Source of the DNA: an uncultured Bacteroides sp.
GTDB lineage: Bacteria; Bacteroidota; Bacteroidia; Bacteroidales; Bacteroidaceae
Length of the DNA stretch: 64,000 nt
Reading direction: 5' to 3'
NCBI RefSeq assembly: GCF_905207245.1
Contig: NZ_CAJLKP010000026.1
Location: 1-64,000, forward strand
Under the pieces are notes generated by a model, which worked only from the letters and a program-made list of their open reading frames with translations, was not told the origin of the DNA and did not search any database. Positions 25,901-32,256 of this stretch are shown one piece after another (position 1 is the stretch's first letter; each line of letters starts with the position of its first letter). Both the position numbers and the translations under genes were made by a program.

Positions 25901-26969
25901 AGGCTATGGGATTACTCCCGAAGCCTTGCCTCATATCTTCGACCGTTATTATCAGGAAGGAAGTGAGCATCAAGCATCCGGTACGGGCATTGGTTTGGCA
26001 CTGGTGAAAAACCTGGTAGAGTTGCACGAAGGGACTATCAGAGTGGAAAGTACCCTGAATGCGGGGAGTGCGTTCTATATCAGCTTACTGACGGATAATA
26101 TTTATCCTAATGCGTTGCATGCCGACTCGCCGGAAAAGACTGACGATGAGCCGGAAGAAGAGAAAGAAGACATTCCAGAGTCCGTATCCGGCGGAAAGCG
26201 TATCTTGCTTGTAGTGGAGGATAATCCTGACATCTGTAATTATATTGCAGAGTCTTTCTCTGATGATTTTGAGGTGAAGACGGCAGCCAATGGAGAGCAA
26301 GGAATGGAACAGGCACTGAACTGCATTCCGGATATAATAGTCAGTGACATCATGATGCCTGTGATGAATGGAACCACCATGTGTAAGAAACTGAAAGAAG
26401 ACGTGCGCACCAGCCACATTCCTATCGTTCTGCTGACGGCTAAGGATTCTTTACAGGACAAGGAAGAGGGGTATCAGGTGGGGGCGGACTCCTATCTGAC
26501 AAAGCCTTTCAGTGCTACATTGTTACATAGTCGCATCAACAATCTGCTCGAATCACGCAAGTTGTTGGCAGAGCGTTTCAGTGGTTCTACACCCCATCAT
26601 AATTTGAATGAAAAACGTGCCCGGTTGGCAGAGTCCCTGAACAAGCTGGATAATGAATTCATTGAGAAGATTAATCAGTTGATAGAAGGTCGTTTGTCGT
26701 CCGAAAAGGTGGATATTGGTTATCTGGCTGACAATATGTTTATGAGTAAATCTACGCTTTACCGTAAGATGAAAGCATTGACGGGACTTTCCACCAATGA
26801 GTATGTTCGTAAGATAAAGATGCAGTATGCCGAACGTTTGTTGCTGGAAGGCAGGTACAGCATTTCCGAAGTTGCTTTTAAAGTGGGAATAAACAGTTTA
26901 GTTTACTTTCGCCAATGCTTTAAAGAGGAGTTCGGCGTGGTGCCTTCGGAGTATCTGAAACAGCCATAA
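22932..26969 (+). CDS. Hybrid two-component regulator (PUL 1)
   Basis: The 1345-aa single-chain sensor-regulator has a signal peptide (ending LSAQ), periplasmic reg_prop beta-propeller repeats (about 20-680, with recurrent WFATEEGLNKFDG, LWIATYWNGIDYL and IWLGTSNGLALFNP), a Y_Y_Y domain (about 690-785), a membrane helix (about 790-812), a histidine kinase with phosphoacceptor His841 in THELRTPL, an ATPase domain (NLISNAMKYT, DTGYGITPEAL, GTGIGLAL), a receiver domain with Asp1139 in IVSDIMMPVMNG, and an AraC-type HTH at the C-terminus. It senses an oligosaccharide in the periplasm and activates the divergent susC operon. Confidence 0.95.
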   Translation: MRYTCIFLFLLFPVWLSAQPYSVKRLGAIEGLSNNNVLSITQDKQGFLWFATEEGLNKFDGTRFITYYKGTSDKLSITGNELNCVLDDPVDSILWIATQRAGLNAYDYANDTFTTYAYERGQPNSLTTNDVTDIQPASDGNLWIATYWNGIDYLDKKTGKFTHYNWETVPGLVSNQIWSVVDGRDGKLYIGHVHDGFSILSVKEKKVKNFRHDPADPNSLPADGVMCVYKDNSGNIWLGTSNGLALFNPVAENFIHFKDNREAVQHRVFNIKQMDDNKLWIAMEFGGIAILDLAQHLFLSPRQVRFTYIGEGNDEYGLSNSTVRYLFQDSYKNVWVGTWGGGINFLSHEPSLFNTYNYSPIPTAERNLTNKMVNSVCVNHEGQLWIGMNNGDINVFEKGKRIAAYGRNSGDLNGNPVQASLCDSRGNLWFGLFAGGVCYYDKNKEIFKQIFPKDEIDTDVRTIYEDRNHVIWIGTSTGMYKADIEGRVLEHYIEDIQIRSIFKDEQGCFWVGTFGSGVLVYAPDFSVVKHFHVGEDFPSNTINAVYADSKKRVWIATGEGLVCFPSSKEWEYKVYKRMHGMENIHVRAIMEDASGNIWFSTNKGISCYMESKNNIYNYSREDNIPADGFMSNSAACDNDGRIYFGSLNGLCYFNPGIVLAERKAPPVIMTEMRIFEPLNDWGNKEEVLPLDGCLSVELNYLQNNFSITFNVQNYALANQVEYAYMLKGLEDSWYTVTEPNNTTFRNVPPGNYQFLVKTRMRNQDWSDQITTLNIRIIPPLWLSWWAKLLYVVTGVFIVLSILYAYKKKLDMELLYDLEKKNHEQEQELNQERLRFYTNITHELRTPLTLILGPLEDMQKSHSLSNKDAQKVSVIHQSAIRLLNLINQILEFRKTETQNKKLCVTHDNIANLVYETGLKYKELNRKPNVKFHIEVESENMFLYFDKEIMTIILDNLISNAMKYTEKGSILLRLYNVARDGVDYTEILVTDTGYGITPEALPHIFDRYYQEGSEHQASGTGIGLALVKNLVELHEGTIRVESTLNAGSAFYISLLTDNIYPNALHADSPEKTDDEPEEEKEDIPESVSGGKRILLVVEDNPDICNYIAESFSDDFEVKTAANGEQGMEQALNCIPDIIVSDIMMPVMNGTTMCKKLKEDVRTSHIPIVLLTAKDSLQDKEEGYQVGADSYLTKPFSATLLHSRINNLLESRKLLAERFSGSTPHHNLNEKRARLAESLNKLDNEFIEKINQLIEGRLSSEKVDIGYLADNMFMSKSTLYRKMKALTGLSTNEYVRKIKMQYAERLLLEGRYSISEVAFKVGINSLVYFRQCFKEEFGVVPSEYLKQP

Positions 26970-26972
26970 ACA

Positions 26973-27067
26973 TTGCCAACTTCTTGCCACCGCATTGGCA
27001 AACTTTTGCCACTGCGATGGCAAAGTTTTGCCAAGCCTATGGCAAAGTCTTGCCAACACGGTGGCAA
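26973..27067. repeat. 22-bp-period array of TTGCCA/TGGCAA words
   Basis: TTGCCA occurs at 26973, 26984, 27006, 27028 and 27050, and its reverse complement TGGCAA at 26996, 27018, 27040 and 27062. Apart from the first copy, each orientation repeats every 22 bp exactly, with alternating 6-nt and 4-nt spacers. The array starts 4 nt after the regulator stop and lies between two convergent genes. It can fold as serial hairpins or serve as phased protein-binding sites. It is not a CRISPR: there are no long identical repeats or unique spacers of normal size. Confidence 0.85.
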
Positions 27068-27099
27068 GAACTCGCTCCTATATCCCGTGTATTAAGAGA

Positions 27100-27534
27100 C
27101 TACCATTCGTAGCCTTCTACATAAGCATCAAACTCCTGTTTCTGGGTCACTCCGCACTTCTTGAGGATATTCTGTACGTCCTTTTGCTCGGCAGGGCTGA
27201 GGAGACGTTCGCCTTTGCGGATGCGGTAATAAGTTCTTTGGCTGAATCGCTCTACCAGCAGGGTCATAGCACGTTGTCTCTGCTTGTGCGGCAGATTCTC
27301 CAGAATATTCATGCAACCTTTGGCATAATGCACTTTCTTGCTGGAGCGGTAGTGAGGACAAGCGCCTTTCAGCGTGGCTTGGTGTTTGGGACTAATGACC
27401 ACCCAATGTTCGATGCTGCTCGGGATGGCTTGTTCTACCAATTGCCTCAGGCAGGTAGAGGCTTTGGGGCACTGACGGTTGAGGCATAAGGGATAATTGT
27501 GCGGTACGTCCGGAAAATAATGTTCTTCTTCCAT
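27100..27534 (-). CDS. DUF6078 family protein
   Basis: This 144-aa cytoplasmic protein has an N-terminal cysteine pair region (PLCLNRQCPKASTCLR), a further Cys in GACPHYR and GCMNIL, and a basic C-terminal half (YYRIRKGERLLSPAEQKDVQ) that looks HTH-like. It resembles the Bacteroidota family DUF6078, which has no known function. The cysteines could bind a metal. It is a monocistronic gene, convergent with the hybrid regulator. Confidence 0.65.
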   Translation of the reverse strand: MEEEHYFPDVPHNYPLCLNRQCPKASTCLRQLVEQAIPSSIEHWVVISPKHQATLKGACPHYRSSKKVHYAKGCMNILENLPHKQRQRAMTLLVERFSQRTYYRIRKGERLLSPAEQKDVQNILKKCGVTQKQEFDAYVEGYEW

Positions 27535-27630
27535 GATTGTGAGTTGTTTGTTGTTGTTTCCAAGGCAGTTATCCTTCTTTAAAGAGAAGCTCAGTGTTTC
27601 TTTTGTGATGACTACGATTGAATTTCACGG

Positions 27631-27638
27631 CAAAAGTA
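27631..27638 (-). promoter_or_regulatory. Candidate -7 box of the DUF6078 gene
   Basis: TACTTTTG on the minus strand fits TAnnTTTG and lies about 97 nt upstream of the DUF6078 start; no -33 match is clear. It abuts the GH30 terminator hairpin. Confidence 0.35.
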
Positions 27639-27640
27639 AT

Positions 27641-27670
27641 CATTATTCAGACACGTTTGCCTGAATAATG
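27641..27670 (-). terminator. Terminator hairpin after the second GH30 gene
   Basis: CATTATTCAG (27641-27650) pairs perfectly with CTGAATAATG (27661-27670) around a 10-nt loop, 16 nt after the GH30 stop, followed on the minus strand by ATTACTTTTG. Confidence 0.55.
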
Positions 27671-27686
27671 ACTCTTTTTTATTCAT

Positions 27687-29168
27687 TTATTTCTCTTCAA
27701 ACGTATTGAACGAATGGGGTTGGAGCTGCACGTTCAGATAACGGTTGCCTAATTTCACGGTTATTTCTTTGGTTTCATTGTTGAAGTTGCCGGCTATCAC
27801 TACTTTCTTCTTTTGTGGAGTTTCCACAATCATAACGGGTGTTTTATCTTCTTTCTGCGCTTTGTAGGCTATGATGCGTGAACCGGGAGAGACGAACCTG
27901 CTGTAATGCTTCACGGCGTAATATTCGGGCGTCAGAGTTGCCTTGCGGGTTTTTGAATCCACATGTATCAGTGCATTTTGCTTCCATCCCCAGGGACTCT
28001 CACCGTTGTCGCAAAGTGTGTTGTTCCAGAAGGTATATTCTTCGCAACCATTGCCCAGATAGTGGTTAATCAGGTGGAAAGTGTGCTCTCCTGCCTGCCA
28101 GTCGAAGCTGCCCCAGCCACATTCGCTTTCACTCTGTACATACTTATATTGGGGATACTTCTCGCGGATTTTCGGCAATATCTGTCCGCCTTCCCACTGG
28201 AAACCTATGCCTTCGATGCTTTGTGGCATACGCGGGTCGGAAAGTATCTTGTCGACGTAGTCGTAGCGGTTCGTATTGAAGGTGCCGAGGTATAGTTTCA
28301 CTTCCGGGTGATGTTTCTTTAGCGTAGGAGCCAGATATTCTACATTGAAGCGTACGGTGCCTTCGGCAGTCCAGGCACAACCGGGATAGGGGGTATAGCT
28401 GTATGCCTCATTCTGATACATGACCATATCGATGGGAATTCCCTGTTCCTTGTAGGCATCAATGAATTTGCAGAAATAGTTGGCATACGTTTGCAGATAG
28501 CGGGGGTCTTGTATCATGTAGTCGTTCATTGCCAGTTGTTCGGGGAATACGCCTTTACGCTTCTCGGTGTTGTCTTCGAAAAGGGCTATGCTCGATTCGG
28601 GAGACATCTTATTGGTCTTGTCGCTGCGTACCGGATAGTCATGGTTGATTTTCATCCAACTGGGAGGAGACCAGGGGGAAATCCAGAATGTCATCCCGGG
28701 ATTGTACTTTTGTGCTGCCCGCACGAAAGGGATGATGGCGAGTTTGTCGCGGTTGATATTGAAATACTTCAACTGGAAGTCGCCCGATACTTCGTCGCAA
28801 CTGTACCAGTCGCGTGCATAATCGTTCGCATTCATCGAGATTCGTCCCCGTGTGAAGCGTAAATCTCCCTGTGGAGAGAACATCTTTTCCAGAAGGTCGT
28901 CCTGCTCATCGCGGGTAAGCATGTTCAGAGCATCCCAGCACAGTTCGTTGAAGGTGGTGCCCCATGCTTTGAAGGTGGTGCCCCCTTCTGTTCCGTTGAT
29001 TTCTAAAAGCGGAGTCTGTCCGGTGCTTGATTGTAACTTTACTTTAGATTGTTGCCAGATGTTGGCTTCCGTGCTGCTCACCCAGTTGTAAGTCTGGGCA
29101 TAGGTTCCGGTGGCAAAGGCAGTTGCCAGGCAATAGAGGAATACTTTTTTCATTTTCTTCTTTTTCAT
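27687..29168 (-). CDS. GH30-family secreted glycosidase (glucosylceramidase-type)
   Basis: The start at 29168 (MKKKKMKKVFLY) is chosen because it begins a normal signal peptide ending TGTYAQ; the frame stays open upstream without one. The 493-aa enzyme has GH30 features: AWGTTFNELCWDAL, RGRISMNANDYARDWY, SPWSPPSWMK, acid/base Glu254 in MYQNEAYSY, and the nucleophile within QSESECGWG (Glu347 or Glu349). C-terminal beta strands include HSFNTFEEK. Such enzymes act on beta-glucosidic or related linkages; the substrate cannot be told. It lies outside the SusCD operon but may belong functionally to PUL 1. Confidence 0.8.
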   Translation of the reverse strand: MKKKKMKKVFLYCLATAFATGTYAQTYNWVSSTEANIWQQSKVKLQSSTGQTPLLEINGTEGGTTFKAWGTTFNELCWDALNMLTRDEQDDLLEKMFSPQGDLRFTRGRISMNANDYARDWYSCDEVSGDFQLKYFNINRDKLAIIPFVRAAQKYNPGMTFWISPWSPPSWMKINHDYPVRSDKTNKMSPESSIALFEDNTEKRKGVFPEQLAMNDYMIQDPRYLQTYANYFCKFIDAYKEQGIPIDMVMYQNEAYSYTPYPGCAWTAEGTVRFNVEYLAPTLKKHHPEVKLYLGTFNTNRYDYVDKILSDPRMPQSIEGIGFQWEGGQILPKIREKYPQYKYVQSESECGWGSFDWQAGEHTFHLINHYLGNGCEEYTFWNNTLCDNGESPWGWKQNALIHVDSKTRKATLTPEYYAVKHYSRFVSPGSRIIAYKAQKEDKTPVMIVETPQKKKVVIAGNFNNETKEITVKLGNRYLNVQLQPHSFNTFEEK

Positions 29169-29296
29169 GGTAATAAGTCTTTTGAGCGCAAAATAAGCAA
29201 AATAGTTGCTATTACAAGGTGCACAAAAGGCGCAAAAAGGGGGACAAATCAGTTCAAGCGAAGATAACATCGTTGTGAAACGTCACGTATGGGCAT

Positions 29297-29321
29297 AAAA
29301 AAAGGAGTACCGCTGTACTCC
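29297..29321 (-). terminator. Intrinsic terminator of the small RNA/leader
   Basis: On the minus strand GGAGTAC-AGCG-GTACTCC is followed directly by seven T. This is a textbook stem, tetraloop and U-tract. Confidence 0.8.
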
Positions 29322-29359
29322 AACCTTTGTTAACCTTAAATCTAATACTATGAAAAACA
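29297..29359 (-). ncRNA. Candidate ~60-nt small RNA or attenuated leader
   Basis: A near-consensus promoter (29395-29365) and a strong intrinsic terminator (29321-29297) on the minus strand define a transcript of about 63 nt with no start codon inside it. The body contains TTTAAGGTTAACAAAGG. The next gene on this strand is GH30, whose start is about 130 nt beyond the terminator. Two readings fit: a stand-alone small RNA, or a leader in which termination limits GH30 expression. The end points are inferred from the promoter and terminator. Confidence 0.5.
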
Positions 29360-29364
29360 CATTG

Positions 29365-29395
29365 CAAAGGTACGGACTTTTGGGACATCTGCAAA
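29365..29395 (-). promoter_or_regulatory. Promoter driving the small RNA/GH30 leader
   Basis: On the minus strand TTTG (29395-29392), a 19-nt spacer and TACCTTTG (29372-29365) match the Bacteroides sigma consensus. It is the best promoter match I found in the window. Confidence 0.65.
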
Positions 29396-29505
29396 TAAAA
29401 CAAATAAAAAAGAGTGTTTTATAACATGTTTTAGCGAAAAGAACGCTTTTGTTAAGGCTTGCTAAGGATTTGAACCCTCTCCACGCTTATTTTCTAAAAA
29501 AGAAT

Positions 29506-29513
29506 TATCTTTG
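29506..29513 (+). promoter_or_regulatory. Candidate -7 box of mutS
   Basis: TATCTTTG lies 108 nt before the mutS start; no -33 element at the right distance is obvious. Confidence 0.4.
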
Positions 29514-29527
29514 TCTCATTAATTAAC

Positions 29528-29604
29528 GAACACAGAGGCACAGAGACATAGGATTCTCTTTTTCTATAAAGTGAAACACTCCGTACCTCTGTGTCTCTGT
29601 GTTC
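29528..29604. repeat. Inverted repeat in the mutS leader
   Basis: GAACACAGAGGCACAGAG (29528-29545) is the reverse complement of 29587-29604 with one mismatch, around a 41-nt centre. Each arm is itself a short-period ACAGAG repeat. It lies between the candidate mutS promoter and its start codon, so the mRNA leader would form a long stem ending 17 nt before the ATG. Confidence 0.75.
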
Positions 29605-29621
29605 AATAAAGATAAATCCAC

Positions 29622-32237
29622 ATGAACGAAGATATTGTGCTCACCCCGATGATGAAGCAGTTTCTGGACTTGAAGGCCAAGCATCCGGATGCCGTTATGC
29701 TGTTTCGTTGCGGCGATTTCTACGAAACTTATTCTACTGATGCTATTGTTGCGGCCGAAATCCTCGGAATCACCCTCACCAAGCGTGCCAATGGTAAAGG
29801 AAAAACCATTGAAATGGCCGGCTTTCCCCATCATGCGCTGGATACGTATCTGCCTAAACTGGTGCGTGCGGGTAAGCGTGTGGCTATCTGCGACCAGTTG
29901 GAAGACCCGAAGATGACCAAGAAACTGGTGAAGCGCGGCATCACGGAACTGGTGACTCCCGGTGTTTCCATCAACGACAATATACTGAATTACCGGGAGA
30001 ATAATTTCCTGGCTGCCGTCCATTTTGGTAAAGGAACCTGCGGTGTGGCCTTTCTCGACATCTCCACAGGCGAATTCCTCACAGCAGAAGGCCCTTTCGA
30101 CTATGTGGATAAACTATTGAATAACTTCGCCCCGAAGGAAGTGCTTTTTGAACGTGGAAAACGCGGTATGTTCGAGGGAAACTTCGGGAGTAAGTTCTTT
30201 ACTTTTGAGCTGGACGACTGGGTGTTTACTGAAACTACCGCGCGTGAGAAACTTTTGAAACACTTCGAGACAAAGAACCTGAAAGGTTTCGGTGTGGAGC
30301 ATCTCAAGAATGGTATCATTGCTTCGGGAGCCATCCTGCAATATCTCATCATGACTCAGCACACCCAGATAGGGCATATCACTTCACTGGCACGCATTGA
30401 GGAGGATAAGTATGTCCGTCTTGATAAGTTCACCGTCCGCAGCCTCGAACTGATAGGCAGTATGAACGATGGCGGCAGTAGCTTGCTGAATGTGATTGAT
30501 AAGACTATCAGTCCTATGGGGGCCCGTCTGCTGAAACGCTGGTTGGTGTTTCCGCTGAAAGATGTGTTGCCTATCAACGAACGCCTCAACGTGGTGGAAT
30601 ACTTCTTCCGTCAGCCGGACTTCAAGGAATTGATTGAAGAACAGTTGCATCTGATAGGTGATTTGGAACGCATTATTTCAAAGGTAGCCGTGGGGCGTGT
30701 CTCCCCGCGTGAGGTGGTGGCGCTGAAAGTGGCGTTACTGGCTATTGAACCTATCAAAGCAGCTTGTATGGATGCGGATAATGCCAGTCTGAACCGCATA
30801 GGTGAACAATTGAATATCTGCCAGTCCATTCGCGACCGCATAGAGAAAGAGATTAATAATGATCCTCCGTTGCTGATTAACAAAGGTGGTGTCATCAAGT
30901 CGGGTGTCAACGCCGAACTGGACGAGTTGCGCCAGATAGCCTATTCCGGTAAGGATTACTTGCTACAGATACAGCAACGGGAAAGTGAACTGACGGGAAT
31001 CCCCAGCCTGAAGATAGGTTACAATAATGTGTTTGGTTACTATATCGAAGTACGTAACCTGCATAAGGATAAAGTGCCGCAGGAGTGGATACGTAAACAA
31101 ACTCTGGCAAATGCCGAACGCTACATCACGCAGGAACTGAAAGAATATGAAGAGAAAATCCTCGGTGCTGAAGATAAGATATTGATACTGGAAACGCAAC
31201 TCTACATGGAGCTGGTGCAGGCGTTGAGTGAGTTTATACCCGCCATCCAGGTCAATGCAAACCAGATAGCCCGTCTGGATTGCCTGCATTCCTTTGCTAA
31301 TGTGGCGCGTGAGAATAACTATATCCGCCCTGTTATTGAAGACAGCGATGTGCTGGATATCCGTCAGGGACGCCATCCGGTAATCGAGAAACAGCTTCCG
31401 ATAGGCGAGAAGTACATTGCCAACGATGTGATGCTGGATAGCAGTTCGCAGCAGATTATTATTATTACCGGTCCCAACATGGCGGGTAAGTCTGCATTAT
31501 TGAGGCAGACGGCGCTGATAACGCTGCTGGCACAGATTGGTAGTTTCGTACCTGCCGAGAGTGCGCATATCGGATTAGTGGATAAGATATTTACCCGTGT
31601 GGGGGCTAGCGATAACATCTCCGTCGGTGAATCTACCTTTATGGTGGAGATGAATGAGGCGGCTGACATCCTGAATAACCTGTCTCCGCGCAGTCTGGTA
31701 CTCTTTGATGAATTGGGAAGGGGTACTTCTACCTACGATGGCATTTCTATTGCCTGGGCGATTGTAGAACATATCCATGAGCATCCCAGGGCAAAGGCGC
31801 GTACACTGTTTGCCACGCACTACCACGAACTGAATGAAATGGAGAAGAGCTTCAAGCGCATCAAGAACTACAATGTTTCCGTCAAGGAAGTGGATAACAA
31901 AGTCATTTTCCTGCGTAAACTGGAGCGTGGCGGTAGTGAGCATTCTTTCGGTATCCATGTGGCAAAGATGGCAGGTATGCCGAAGAGCATTGTAAAACGT
32001 GCGAATGACATCTTGAAGCAACTGGAAACGGATAATCGCCAGCAAGGCATCGCCAATAAGCCGATGGCGGAAGTGGGAGAGACACGCGAGGGCATGCAAC
32101 TCAGTTTCTTCCAGTTGGATGATCCGATACTCTGCCAGATACGCGATGAGATACTGACGCTGGATGTGAATAACCTGACACCACTGGAGGCGCTGAATAA
32201 GCTGAGTGATATTAAGCGGATTGTGAAAGGGAAATAA
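29622..32237 (+). CDS. mutS: DNA mismatch repair protein MutS
   Basis: The 871-aa protein has the full MutS1 layout: the mismatch-recognition domain with the Phe33-x-Glu35 wedge motif in GDFYET, connector, core/lever and clamp domains, and the C-terminal ABC-type ATPase with Walker A GPNMAGKS (617-624), Walker B around Asp696 (LVLFDELGRGTSTYDG) and the HTH-like dimer tail. The length is normal for the family. It binds base mismatches and recruits MutL for methyl-independent repair. It is the only clear housekeeping gene in the window and is not part of either neighbouring PUL. Confidence 0.97.
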   Translation: MNEDIVLTPMMKQFLDLKAKHPDAVMLFRCGDFYETYSTDAIVAAEILGITLTKRANGKGKTIEMAGFPHHALDTYLPKLVRAGKRVAICDQLEDPKMTKKLVKRGITELVTPGVSINDNILNYRENNFLAAVHFGKGTCGVAFLDISTGEFLTAEGPFDYVDKLLNNFAPKEVLFERGKRGMFEGNFGSKFFTFELDDWVFTETTAREKLLKHFETKNLKGFGVEHLKNGIIASGAILQYLIMTQHTQIGHITSLARIEEDKYVRLDKFTVRSLELIGSMNDGGSSLLNVIDKTISPMGARLLKRWLVFPLKDVLPINERLNVVEYFFRQPDFKELIEEQLHLIGDLERIISKVAVGRVSPREVVALKVALLAIEPIKAACMDADNASLNRIGEQLNICQSIRDRIEKEINNDPPLLINKGGVIKSGVNAELDELRQIAYSGKDYLLQIQQRESELTGIPSLKIGYNNVFGYYIEVRNLHKDKVPQEWIRKQTLANAERYITQELKEYEEKILGAEDKILILETQLYMELVQALSEFIPAIQVNANQIARLDCLHSFANVARENNYIRPVIEDSDVLDIRQGRHPVIEKQLPIGEKYIANDVMLDSSSQQIIIITGPNMAGKSALLRQTALITLLAQIGSFVPAESAHIGLVDKIFTRVGASDNISVGESTFMVEMNEAADILNNLSPRSLVLFDELGRGTSTYDGISIAWAIVEHIHEHPRAKARTLFATHYHELNEMEKSFKRIKNYNVSVKEVDNKVIFLRKLERGGSEHSFGIHVAKMAGMPKSIVKRANDILKQLETDNRQQGIANKPMAEVGETREGMQLSFFQLDDPILCQIRDEILTLDVNNLTPLEALNKLSDIKRIVKGK

Positions 32238-32256
32238 TTTCCCTTTCATCCTTTTT
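32224..32256 (+). terminator. mutS terminator
   Basis: An 11-bp stem (32224-32234 with 32238-32248) has the mutS stop codon TAA as its loop and is followed by CCTTTTT. The convergent regulator stop overlaps the T-run. Confidence 0.75.

Noticed and set aside
26973..27067. CRISPR-like array after the hybrid regulator
   Set aside because: Repeat words are only 6 nt, alternate in orientation, and spacers are 4-6 nt; there are no cas genes. It is an iterated palindrome, not a CRISPR.
29350..29424. Small plus-strand ORF of 24 codons (starts MKNTLQRYG)
   Set aside because: It lies over the minus-strand promoter and small-RNA region, has no ribosome-binding site and no clear plus-strand promoter; the conserved-looking DNA is better explained by the minus-strand signals.
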